From Mannheimia indoligenes (GTDB lineage Bacteria > Pseudomonadota > Gammaproteobacteria > Enterobacterales > Pasteurellaceae), in contig NZ_JBAJJM010000006.1 in NCBI RefSeq assembly GCF_036880405.1, positions 123,120-187,119 of the forward strand: a stretch of DNA of 64,000 bases. Reading direction: 5' to 3'. The notes beneath the pieces were generated by a model, which saw nothing but the letters and a program-made list of their open reading frames with translations, had not been told where the DNA came from and did no database searches. Numbering within the stretch: the stretch's first letter is position 1; each line of letters begins with the position of its first letter. This document shows positions 34,209 through 42,473 of this stretch, one piece after another. Made by a program: the position numbers and the translations under genes.

Positions 34209-35687
34209 ATGAACAGCATATTAGATAAAAAAATCAAATCTACTGCAATCCCATCATTATTGTGTGATTTTTATAAAACTTCCCACAGAATACAATATCC
34301 GGAAGGCTCTCAATTTTTATACAGTACCTTTACGCCTCGTAGTAATGCAAAAGCACCTTTTCTTCATCGTATTGTTTCATTTGGTTTCCAAGCATTTATT
34401 GTAAAATATTTAATCCATTATTTTAATGATAACTTTTTCTCTCGCTCAGAATTTGACGTTGTTACTGAATATACGAGATTTATTGCAGATACCTTACAAA
34501 TTGAAGATTCCGGCGAACATATTGCACAATTACATCAATTAGGCTATTTACCGATTAGAATTAAAGCCATTCCTGAAGGTAAATCGGTTGCAATCAAAGT
34601 GCCGATGATGACTATCGAAAACACACATCCTGATTTCTTTTGGCTCACTAATTATTTGGAAACATTGATTAATGTTTCTCTATGGCAGCCGATAACATCG
34701 GCATCTATTGCTTTTGCTTATCGTAAAACATTAATGCAATTTTCTGAGCAAACTTGCGATAATAATAGTCATCTCCCCTTCCAATCTCACGATTTTTCAA
34801 TGCGTGGAATGAGTTCGTTAGAATCAGCTGAAAGCTCAGGAGCCGGGCATTTAACCTCATTTTTAGGCACAGATACAATCCCCGCCATTTCATTTGTTGA
34901 AGCCTACTATGGTTCAAAAAATCTTATCGGAACGTCCATTCCTGCTTCCGAGCATTCTGTAATGAGTTCGCACGGTGTTGATGAATTACCAACATTCCGC
35001 TATTTAATGGGTAAATACCCCAATAATATGCTCTCTATTGTGGCAGATACCACCGATTTTTGGCATAACATCACGGTAAATTTACCATTGCTCAAAGAAG
35101 AAATTCTCGCTCGCCCGGAATCGGCAAAAATTGTTATTCGTCCTGATAGTGGTGATTTCTTTGCCATTATTTGTGGCGATGTTACAGCCGAAACCGACTA
35201 CGAACGTAAAGGATTAATTGAATGTTTATGGGATATTTTTGGTGGAACAATCAATAACAAAGGCTATAAAGTACTTAATCCGCATATTGGAGCTATTTAT
35301 GGCGATGGCGTAACCTATGAAAAAATGGTTAAAATTTTGGAAGGATTAGAAACAAAAGGCTTCGCATCCAGTAATATTGTGTTTGGTGTAGGGGCTCAAA
35401 CCTATCAACGCAATACAAGAGATACGCTTGGTTTTGCGATTAAAGCTACTTCTATCACAATTAATGGCGTTGAGAAAGCCATTTTCAAAGCCCCAAAAAC
35501 TGATGATGGTTTGAAAAAATCGCAAAAAGGTCGAGTAAAAGTAATTACTTTAGATAGCTATGTTGATGGCTTAACTGCTCTTGATGATTTTTCTGATGAT
35601 CTTTTAGAGCTGGTTTTTGAAAACGGTAAATTGGTTAAAGAAACAAATTTTGATGAAATCCGTCAAAATATTTCTGCTCAGTTTTAG
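34209..35687 (+). CDS. nadV: Nicotinamide phosphoribosyltransferase
   Basis: Joins nicotinamide to PRPP to give NMN, the entry to NAD in bacteria that cannot make it otherwise. The 492 residues fit the NAMPT/NadV family: LLCDFYKTSHRIQYPEGS near the N-terminus, SMRGMSSLESAESSGAGHL, FLGTDTIPAI, PASEHSVMSS, and the phosphoribosyl-binding RPDSGDFFAI near residue 311. Members of the Pasteurellaceae with nadV do not need V factor. In some relatives nadV sits on a plasmid; here it is among housekeeping genes, with a duplication just upstream. AAGGA precedes the ATG by a dozen bases. Confidence 0.96.
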   Translation: MNSILDKKIKSTAIPSLLCDFYKTSHRIQYPEGSQFLYSTFTPRSNAKAPFLHRIVSFGFQAFIVKYLIHYFNDNFFSRSEFDVVTEYTRFIADTLQIEDSGEHIAQLHQLGYLPIRIKAIPEGKSVAIKVPMMTIENTHPDFFWLTNYLETLINVSLWQPITSASIAFAYRKTLMQFSEQTCDNNSHLPFQSHDFSMRGMSSLESAESSGAGHLTSFLGTDTIPAISFVEAYYGSKNLIGTSIPASEHSVMSSHGVDELPTFRYLMGKYPNNMLSIVADTTDFWHNITVNLPLLKEEILARPESAKIVIRPDSGDFFAIICGDVTAETDYERKGLIECLWDIFGGTINNKGYKVLNPHIGAIYGDGVTYEKMVKILEGLETKGFASSNIVFGVGAQTYQRNTRDTLGFAIKATSITINGVEKAIFKAPKTDDGLKKSQKGRVKVITLDSYVDGLTALDDFSDDLLELVFENGKLVKETNFDEIRQNISAQF

Positions 35688-35698
35688 CTAAAGCAAGA

Positions 35699-35744
35699 GG
35701 TTGAATTTTTTAAATTTTTTGCAAAATTTCTATAAAATTCAACC
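35699..35744. terminator. Bidirectional terminator between nadV and cpdB
   Basis: Perfect 11-bp arms GGTTGAATTTT / AAAATTCAACC around TTTTTTGCAAAATTT, overlapping an uptake core at the right end; convergent gene ends on both sides. Confidence 0.75.
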
Positions 35745-35760
35745 GCTTGTTATTTACTAT

Positions 35761-37737
35761 TTACTTAGTTAAATCAATACGATACACCGCAAAGCCTGTT
35801 TCATCGTTTTCAATATATTCCATCGGATATTGTGCATTCTCTTTTATAAAAGTTTTTGCTTTTTCCGTTGGCGATGTTTCAAAACGAATATCCAGTTTTA
35901 CCGTTGCGTTAATTGGTGCGATTCTCCAGTTGTTATCCGCTTTTGGACTGACTTGTCCGTGAGCTTTACTTTCTGAGGCAATATAATTCGCTAACACTTG
36001 GCGATTTTCATCAGGTGCAGCAAAAACAATATGTTTATCGCCGGTTCCCGGGAATTTAGCACCATAAGCTCGGTAGTTGTTCGTTGCAATCAAAAACTCT
36101 TGGTTTGGTTCAACAGGTTTACCGTCAAAAGTGAAATTTACTACACGGTGTGCGTTTTCATTGATTAACTTACAATCGCCGTCATAGCGAGCCGGTTGGG
36201 TTAAGTCAAATTGATAATTTACGCCATCAATCACATCAAAGTTATAGGTGCGAAAGCCCGTCCAATCAAGTAAAGATTGTGGTTTATCACTCGTTGTATC
36301 AATTTGTTTGAACATTCCTGCACTGCATTCTAACCACTCTTTCAGCTCTGCACCGCTTGCTTTAACCACCACTAATGTGTTTGGATAAAGGTATAAATCT
36401 GCCGCATTACGGAACGTTAATTCGCCTTTATCTACTTCAGTATAGCCTGTAGGATCATTTTTACGACCACCCGCTTTAAATGGTGCTCCGGCACTTAAAA
36501 TAGGAATACCTGCAAGTTCGGGCAAGCCTTTAACTACGTTTTCCACATAGGCTTTTTGTGCTTGGTTTACAATTTGAATGGTTGGGTCATCTTGAACTAA
36601 CGCAAGATAGCTGTACATATTATCTGTTGCTTTACCAATCGGTTGAGCCACAAATTTACGCGTTTCTTCGTGTGTTTCTTTTAATAATGCCGCAATTTCC
36701 GGGTGGTTTTCAACTTTTGCTTTTTTCGCTTCGGCATCATAAATTGGACGCAACTCTGCTCTGCCGTCCACCACGCCCCATTTGCCATTATGTTGGGCTA
36801 AACTTAAATCAATCACACTGATATTATTTGCCCAATAACCTGCCATACTTTGAGGAACATTTTTCATTGTGCCTTTTTCAATATCTGCATTTGGCGATTG
36901 TGCAAATTCTTTATTTGGGAATAAACGGTGTGAATGTCCGAAAATTACTGCATCAATACCTTTTACATCAGCAAGATAAAAAGCTGAGTTTTCCGCACCC
37001 TCTTGATAAGGTTCATCAGATGGACCTGTGTGAGCTAGAGCAATAATCACATCTGCCCCCGCTTCCTTGATAAGTGGAATATATTTTTGTGCGGTTTTAA
37101 CAATGTCTCGTGCTTCAACTTTACCTTCAAGATTTGCCTTATCCCAAACCATTACTTGTGGTGGTACAAAACCGATATAGCCGATTTTGACGGTTTGTTC
37201 TTTGCCGTTTTCATCAATGACTTTTTTCTCTTGAATATCATAAGGTTTGAAGAATGGATCGTCTGTACCCGGTTTTACAATATTAGCATTCACAATGGGG
37301 AATTTAGCTTGTTTGATAGCATCATCTAAATAAGCTAAACCATAGTTAAATTCGTGATTACCGAGCGTCCCTGCATCATATTGCATCGCATTTAATGCCA
37401 TAATTGAAGGCTCTGCTCTGCCCTCTTTTGAACCTTTGGTGGATTGGTAATCTGCAATCGGATTGCCTTGAATTAAATCGCCATTATCCACCAGTACACT
37501 ATTTTTCACTTCTTCTCTGGCTTGCTTAATTAAAGTTGCAGCACGAGTGAAACCAAATTTATCGGTTGGGGCATCTTTATAATAGTCAAAATCGGTTAAG
37601 AAACTGTGAATATCGGTTGTAGCAATTACACGCAATGCAGCTTTATTTTGAGCATTTTTAGCAAAAGCCGACGGTTGAGTACCTAAAATAAGCATTGCAC
37701 TTGCACCGAGTTGAATAAATTTTCTTCTATTTAGCAT
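35761..37737 (-). CDS. cpdB: 2',3'-cyclic-nucleotide 2'-phosphodiesterase / 3'-nucleotidase
   Basis: Periplasmic enzyme opening 2',3'-cyclic nucleotides and removing 3'-phosphates, feeding nucleoside salvage. ATG at 37737 follows GGAG and gives 658 residues. The N-terminus MLNRRKFIQLGASAMLILGT carries a twin-arginine-like motif and is followed by SAFAK as cleavage site; E. coli CpdB uses a plain Sec signal. The metallophosphatase site is complete: TTDIHSF, DNGDLIQGNP, LGNHEFNYG, LAHTGPS, FGHSHRLFP. A C-terminal 5'-nucleotidase domain follows. It stands next to nadV; a link to NAD or nucleotide scavenging is plausible but unproven. Confidence 0.93.
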   Translation of the reverse strand: MLNRRKFIQLGASAMLILGTQPSAFAKNAQNKAALRVIATTDIHSFLTDFDYYKDAPTDKFGFTRAATLIKQAREEVKNSVLVDNGDLIQGNPIADYQSTKGSKEGRAEPSIMALNAMQYDAGTLGNHEFNYGLAYLDDAIKQAKFPIVNANIVKPGTDDPFFKPYDIQEKKVIDENGKEQTVKIGYIGFVPPQVMVWDKANLEGKVEARDIVKTAQKYIPLIKEAGADVIIALAHTGPSDEPYQEGAENSAFYLADVKGIDAVIFGHSHRLFPNKEFAQSPNADIEKGTMKNVPQSMAGYWANNISVIDLSLAQHNGKWGVVDGRAELRPIYDAEAKKAKVENHPEIAALLKETHEETRKFVAQPIGKATDNMYSYLALVQDDPTIQIVNQAQKAYVENVVKGLPELAGIPILSAGAPFKAGGRKNDPTGYTEVDKGELTFRNAADLYLYPNTLVVVKASGAELKEWLECSAGMFKQIDTTSDKPQSLLDWTGFRTYNFDVIDGVNYQFDLTQPARYDGDCKLINENAHRVVNFTFDGKPVEPNQEFLIATNNYRAYGAKFPGTGDKHIVFAAPDENRQVLANYIASESKAHGQVSPKADNNWRIAPINATVKLDIRFETSPTEKAKTFIKENAQYPMEYIENDETGFAVYRIDLTK

Positions 37738-37976
37738 AAAAAATCTCCAGATGAAATAGAACAACAAAATTGCAAAATATTTTAGAAAAATAACCGCTTG
37801 TTTGCTATGTTTTTTCGCATTTATACCCTGTTATATCAAATTTTAATCATATTTTTACCTTTCTTTAACTTCAAGGATTTATTTTAATGGCTGAAAGGTG
37901 TATCCTTTGTACCTGAATATACAGATAAAATTTGTATGCTATTCAAAGTCATTTCATAAAATAAGGTAATTTGACC

Positions 37977-39185
37977 ATGTCTAAAAACTTAATCTTAATC
38001 CTTAACTGCGGTAGTTCATCTCTTAAATTCGCTATTTTAGATCCTAAAACCGGTGATGAAAAATTATCAGGTCTTGCGGAAGCTTTTCATTTAGAAGATG
38101 CACGTATCAAATGGAAGTTAAATGGAGAGAAAGGTAATGCCGATTTAGGTGCAGGTGCGGCACATAGCGAAGCACTTACATTTATTGCTGAAAAATTATT
38201 GTCTGATGAATTAAAAGCAAATATTGGTGCTATCGGTCATCGTATTGTTCACGGTGGTGAGAAATTTACATCTTCTGTTGTGATTACAGATGAAGTGATT
38301 AAAGGTATTGAAGAAGCCGTTCAATTCGCTCCGTTACATAACCCTGCTCATTTAATCGGTATCAAAGAAGCGTTCAATATTTTCCCAGAATTAAAAGATA
38401 AAAACGTAGCTGTTTTTGATACAGCATTCCACCAAACGATGCCTGAACACGCATTCTTATATGCTCTTCCATATAAATTCTATAAAGAACACGGTATTCG
38501 TCGTTACGGTTTTCACGGTACAAGTCATTTCTATCTTACTTCTCAAGTGGCTGCACTTGCGGGTAAATCGGTTGAGCAAACTAACACCATTATTTGCCAC
38601 TTAGGTAATGGTGGTTCAGTTTCTGTTGTACGTAACGGTAAATGTATTGATACATCAATGGGTTTAACACCATTAGAAGGTTTAGTGATGGGTACCCGTT
38701 CAGGTGATCTTGACCCGGCAATTATCACCTTCTTATACAATAACTTAGGTATGTCAATGAAAGAGATTGACGATACTCTAGTGAAAAAATCAGGTCTTTT
38801 GGGCTTAACAGATGTAACTAGCGACTGCCGTTATTCTGAAGATAACTATAATGATGAATCTAAACCTGAAGCAAAACGTGCTTTAGATGTTTATAGCTAC
38901 CGTTTAGCGAAATACATTGGTTCATATATGGCAATTTTAGGTGCAGATCACTTAGATGCTATCGCATTCACAGGTGGTATCGGTGAAAATTCAGGCTTAG
39001 TGCGTGAATTAACGTTAAATCACTTAAAATTATTTGGTATTAAATTAGATAATGAGCGTAACCTAGCTGCTCGCTTTGGTAAAGACGGTGTAATTACAAC
39101 TGATGACTCAACGTTTAAAGCTGTAGTAATCCCAACTAACGAAGAGTTAGTAATTGCACAAGATACCGCTAAATTAGCATTATAA
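37977..39185 (+). CDS. ackA: Acetate kinase
   Basis: Converts acetyl phosphate and ADP to acetate and ATP, the energy-yielding end of mixed-acid fermentation. The 402 residues show LILNCGSSSLKFAI at the start, HRIVHGGEKF, FDTAFHQTMPEHAF, RYGFHGTSH and CHLGNGGSVSVV, all family signatures. The open frame reaches a TTG two codons earlier, but ATG at 37977 is the usual start. pta follows after a small hairpin. Confidence 0.98.
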   Translation: MSKNLILILNCGSSSLKFAILDPKTGDEKLSGLAEAFHLEDARIKWKLNGEKGNADLGAGAAHSEALTFIAEKLLSDELKANIGAIGHRIVHGGEKFTSSVVITDEVIKGIEEAVQFAPLHNPAHLIGIKEAFNIFPELKDKNVAVFDTAFHQTMPEHAFLYALPYKFYKEHGIRRYGFHGTSHFYLTSQVAALAGKSVEQTNTIICHLGNGGSVSVVRNGKCIDTSMGLTPLEGLVMGTRSGDLDPAIITFLYNNLGMSMKEIDDTLVKKSGLLGLTDVTSDCRYSEDNYNDESKPEAKRALDVYSYRLAKYIGSYMAILGADHLDAIAFTGGIGENSGLVRELTLNHLKLFGIKLDNERNLAARFGKDGVITTDDSTFKAVVIPTNEELVIAQDTAKLAL

Positions 39186-39193
39186 TGATACAG

Positions 39194-39213
39194 GGGCAGA
39201 GTTTCTGCCCTTT
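39194..39213 (+). terminator. Weak intra-operon hairpin between ackA and pta
   Basis: GGGCAGA / TCTGCCC with a three-base loop followed by only three T. It probably attenuates or protects the message more than it ends it. Confidence 0.55.
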
Positions 39214-39235
39214 CACTTTCTAATTGGAAATAATT

Positions 39236-41371
39236 ATGTCTAGAACAATTATTCTTATTCCTATTTCAACAGGTGTCGGCTTAACCAGCGTCAGCTTGGG
39301 TTTAGTCCACGCATTAGAACAAAAAGGCTCTAAAGTTGGTTTCTTAAAACCTATTGCTCAGCCTATTAGTGGCGAAGATACTTTAGACCGCTCAACTACA
39401 ATTATTCGTGCAGACCAAACTACTGAAGTTGGTGAGCCATTTATGCTAAGCGAAGCAGAAGCATTGATTGGTCAGAACCAAACAGATGTGTTATTGGAAA
39501 AAGTGGTAGAACGTCATCAAAAACTGTCTAAAAATAATGAAATTATCATTATTGAAGGTTTAATTCCAACCCGTAAAAATTCTTATGCAAATAGCATTAA
39601 CTATGAGATTGCACAATCACTTGATGCTGAAATTATCTTAGTTGCAGCTCCGGCTTCAGATACACCGGCTCAATTGAAAGAACGTATTGAAGCTGCTGCT
39701 TCACAGTTTGGTGGTCGCCACAATCCGAATTTATTAGGTGTCATTATTAATAAATTCAATGCTCCTGTTGATGATTCCGGTAGAACTCGCCCTGATTTAA
39801 CTGAAATCTTCGATTCATTCCAACATTCTAATAATAATGTTTCTGAAGTAGAAAATCTTTTTGCGAAAAGCCCAATTGAACTATTAGGTTGTATTAGTTG
39901 GAAAGCAGAGCTGATTGCGACTCGTGCTATTGATGTAGCTAAACATTTAGGTGCTTCAATTATTAATGAAGGTGAACTTAAAACTCGCCGTATTCGTGGT
40001 GTAACTTTCTGTGCTCGCAGCTTGCCACATATGGTGGATCACTTTAAAGCAGGGAGTTTATTAGTAACTTCTGCTGATCGTCCGGAAGTATTAGTTGCTG
40101 CTTCACTTGCCGTAATGAATGGTGTGAAAATTGGTGCAATTTTATTAACCGGCGGTTACAAAATTGATAGTACAATTGCTAAACTTTGCCAACAAGCTTT
40201 TGAAACAGGCGTTCCTGTATTCCGTATTGAAGGAAATACGTGGCAAACTGCATTGAGCTTACAAAGTTTCAGCTTAGAAGTACCTGTAGATGATAAAGAG
40301 CGTATTGCTGCGATCAAAGAGTATATGGCAAGCCAATTTAATGTGAACTTCATTGATGAAATGTCTAAAGCCGGTACTCGTACTCGTCGTCTATCCCCTG
40401 CTGCATTCCGTTATCAATTAACAGAATATGCCCGTCAAGCGAAAAAACGTATTGTATTACCGGAAGGTGATGAGCCTCGTACAGTAAAAGCTGCTGCATT
40501 GTGTGCTGAACGTGGTATTGCAGAATGTGTACTACTCGCACCACCTACAGAGGTAGAACGTGTTGCTGAAGCTCAAGGTGTGGTATTAGGCAAAGGTATT
40601 ACGATTATCGATCCTGCAACTATTCGTGAAAACTATGTTGATCGTTTAGTTGAACTGCGTAAAGCAAAAGGTATGACAGAAGTCGTTGCTCGTGAGCAAT
40701 TATTAGACAATGTTGTATTAGGTACAATGATGCTTGAAGCCGGTGAAGTTGATGGTTTAGTATCAGGTGCTGTAAATACAACCGCCAATACTATTCGTCC
40801 ACCAATGCAGATTATTAAAACTGCACCGGGTAGCTCAATTGTTTCTTCAATCTTCTTTATGCTATTACCTGATCAAGTATTGGTATATGGCGACTGTGCG
40901 GTAAACCCGGATCCAACCGCTGAACAATTAGCTGAAATTGCAATCCAATCAGCAGAATCAGCAAAAGCATTTGGTATTGATCCTCGTGTTGCAATGATCT
41001 CTTACTCAACAGGTACTTCCGGTTCGGGAGCCGATGTTGAGAAAGTGAAAGAAGCTACTCGTATTGCTAAGGAAAAACGCCCGGACTTAATCATTGATGG
41101 TCCATTACAATATGATGCGGCTATTATGGAAGATGTTGCTCGTTCTAAAGCACCAAATTCGCCGGTAGCAGGTAAAGCAACGGTATTTGTGTTCCCAGAC
41201 TTAAATACTGGTAATACCACTTATAAAGCAGTACAACGTTCTGCCGATTTAGTTTCTATCGGTCCAATGCTACAAGGTATGCGTAAGCCTGTAAATGACT
41301 TATCTCGTGGGGCTTTAGTTGATGACATTGTTTATACAATCGCATTAACCGCTATTCAAGCAACACAATAA
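39236..41371 (+). CDS. pta: Phosphate acetyltransferase (long form)
   Basis: Interconverts acetyl-CoA and acetyl phosphate; partner of AckA. The 711 residues have an N-terminal P-loop/DRTGG regulatory part (IPISTGVGLTSVSLGL, then LTGG near residue 300) and the C-terminal catalytic domain with LPEGDEPRTVKAAA and SYSTGTSGSGADVEKV. ATG at 39236 is used; a TTG four codons upstream is open. Same operon as ackA; terminator after the stop. Confidence 0.97.
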   Translation: MSRTIILIPISTGVGLTSVSLGLVHALEQKGSKVGFLKPIAQPISGEDTLDRSTTIIRADQTTEVGEPFMLSEAEALIGQNQTDVLLEKVVERHQKLSKNNEIIIIEGLIPTRKNSYANSINYEIAQSLDAEIILVAAPASDTPAQLKERIEAAASQFGGRHNPNLLGVIINKFNAPVDDSGRTRPDLTEIFDSFQHSNNNVSEVENLFAKSPIELLGCISWKAELIATRAIDVAKHLGASIINEGELKTRRIRGVTFCARSLPHMVDHFKAGSLLVTSADRPEVLVAASLAVMNGVKIGAILLTGGYKIDSTIAKLCQQAFETGVPVFRIEGNTWQTALSLQSFSLEVPVDDKERIAAIKEYMASQFNVNFIDEMSKAGTRTRRLSPAAFRYQLTEYARQAKKRIVLPEGDEPRTVKAAALCAERGIAECVLLAPPTEVERVAEAQGVVLGKGITIIDPATIRENYVDRLVELRKAKGMTEVVAREQLLDNVVLGTMMLEAGEVDGLVSGAVNTTANTIRPPMQIIKTAPGSSIVSSIFFMLLPDQVLVYGDCAVNPDPTAEQLAEIAIQSAESAKAFGIDPRVAMISYSTGTSGSGADVEKVKEATRIAKEKRPDLIIDGPLQYDAAIMEDVARSKAPNSPVAGKATVFVFPDLNTGNTTYKAVQRSADLVSIGPMLQGMRKPVNDLSRGALVDDIVYTIALTAIQATQ

Positions 41372-41391
41372 TTCACTTATTATTGATTAAT

Positions 41392-41423
41392 AAATGCCCT
41401 TTCACGCAAAGGGCATTTTTATT
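41392..41423 (+). terminator. Terminator of ackA-pta
   Basis: AAATGCCCTTT / AAAGGGCATTT hairpin followed by TTATTTTT. Confidence 0.9.
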
Positions 41424-41497
41424 TTTGCCTATCCTACTTTTTAATTTAATCATATAATCTTAGTCGGATAAAACATAGAGAGTAAAGAGGAGAATTT

Positions 41498-42178
41498 ATG
41501 GAGAAAATTGAACGTCTGTTTGCGAATAACCACGCTTGGGCAACTCAGATGAAGGACGAACAATCCGATTATTTCAAAAAATTAGCCGAGCACCAAAAGC
41601 CGACCTATTTATGGATTGGTTGCTCGGATAGCCGTGTTCCTGCTGAAAAACTAACAGGTTTAGAACCGGGTGAATTATTTGTGCATAGAAATGTAGCGAA
41701 TATGGTTATTCATACCGATTTAAACTGTTTATCCGTCGTACAATATGCAGTAGATGTGCTAGAAATTGAACATATTATCATCTGCGGTCATACCAATTGC
41801 GGTGGTATTAATGCTGCAATGGCACAAAATGATCTTGGTTTAATTAATAACTGGTTACTCCACATTCGAGATATTTGGTTTAAACATAGCCATTTATTAG
41901 GTAAATTGCCTTATGAAGAGAGATCAAATGTACTAACTCGATTGAACGTAGCAGAGCAAGTTTATAATTTAGGACAATCTTCTATTATCAAATCCGCGTG
42001 GGAAAGAGGAAAATCGCTCTCATTACACGGCTGGGTTTATGATGTCAAAGATGGCTTTTTGAGTGATCAAGGTGTAATTGCGACCAGCCGAGAAACTTTA
42101 GAAATAACTTATCGCAACGCTATCGCTAAGATTACAACCGATGCGAATGAAAAACTAACATTACTTGAAGAAGCCTAA
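41498..42178 (+). CDS. can: Beta-class carbonic anhydrase
   Basis: Hydrates CO2 to bicarbonate for carboxylases such as acetyl-CoA carboxylase. The 226 residues carry the zinc ligands Cys42 (in GCSDSRVPAE, with Asp44 and Arg46 of the catalytic dyad), His98 and Cys101 (in CGHTNCGG). GAGGAG precedes the ATG. It stands as a single gene with its own upstream region after the pta terminator. Such enzymes allow growth in air without added CO2. Confidence 0.97.
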   Translation: MEKIERLFANNHAWATQMKDEQSDYFKKLAEHQKPTYLWIGCSDSRVPAEKLTGLEPGELFVHRNVANMVIHTDLNCLSVVQYAVDVLEIEHIIICGHTNCGGINAAMAQNDLGLINNWLLHIRDIWFKHSHLLGKLPYEERSNVLTRLNVAEQVYNLGQSSIIKSAWERGKSLSLHGWVYDVKDGFLSDQGVIATSRETLEITYRNAIAKITTDANEKLTLLEEA

Positions 42179-42182
42179 CCTT

Positions 42183-42219
42183 ACAAGCGGTCATATTTCA
42201 TTACTTTTTTGCAAATTTT
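42183..42219 (+). repeat. Uptake signal after can
   Basis: ACAAGCGGTC and a downstream TTTTTTGCAAATTTT at normal spacing, at the start of the ilvI control region. Confidence 0.75.
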
Positions 42220-42316
42220 AAATTATTTTAATGAGCATTTTTTGTTCAAATGATTGTTTTTGGTAATAAAGTTTTAAATTTTGATAAAAGCATAAAATAT
42301 AGCATATAAAATCATA

Positions 42317-42364
42317 ATGCCACTATTATCTAATTTTATCTTTATAAAAATCCGATTTTATTAG
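42317..42364 (+). CDS. Possible ilvI leader peptide (15 residues)
   Basis: Short frame reading MPLLSNFIFIKIRFY, with five Leu/Ile codons in fifteen. It lies about 110 bases before ilvI. No strong ribosome-binding site precedes it, so this is tentative. The 42365-42473 stretch after it can fold into alternative stems. Confidence 0.25.
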   Translation: MPLLSNFIFIKIRFY

Positions 42365-42402
42365 CTTAAAAAGCAGATAAAACCAGAATTCTTGTTAAAG
42401 AC

Positions 42403-42468
42403 ATAGCTGGACAGCTATAAAAAAATCCTGCAGAATCGAACCAACTTAATGCGATTTTTGGTTGGAGG
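42403..42468 (+). promoter_or_regulatory. Candidate folded leader of ilvIH with partly hidden ribosome-binding site
   Basis: Possible stems: ATAGCT/AGCTAT near 42403-42417, AAAAATC (42421-42427) with GATTTTT (42453-42459), and CCAAC (42441-42445) with GTTGG (42461-42465). The last two exclude one another in part, and the third covers the edge of the GGAGG ribosome-binding site of ilvI (42464-42468). Confidence 0.35.
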
Positions 42469-42473
42469 ATTTA

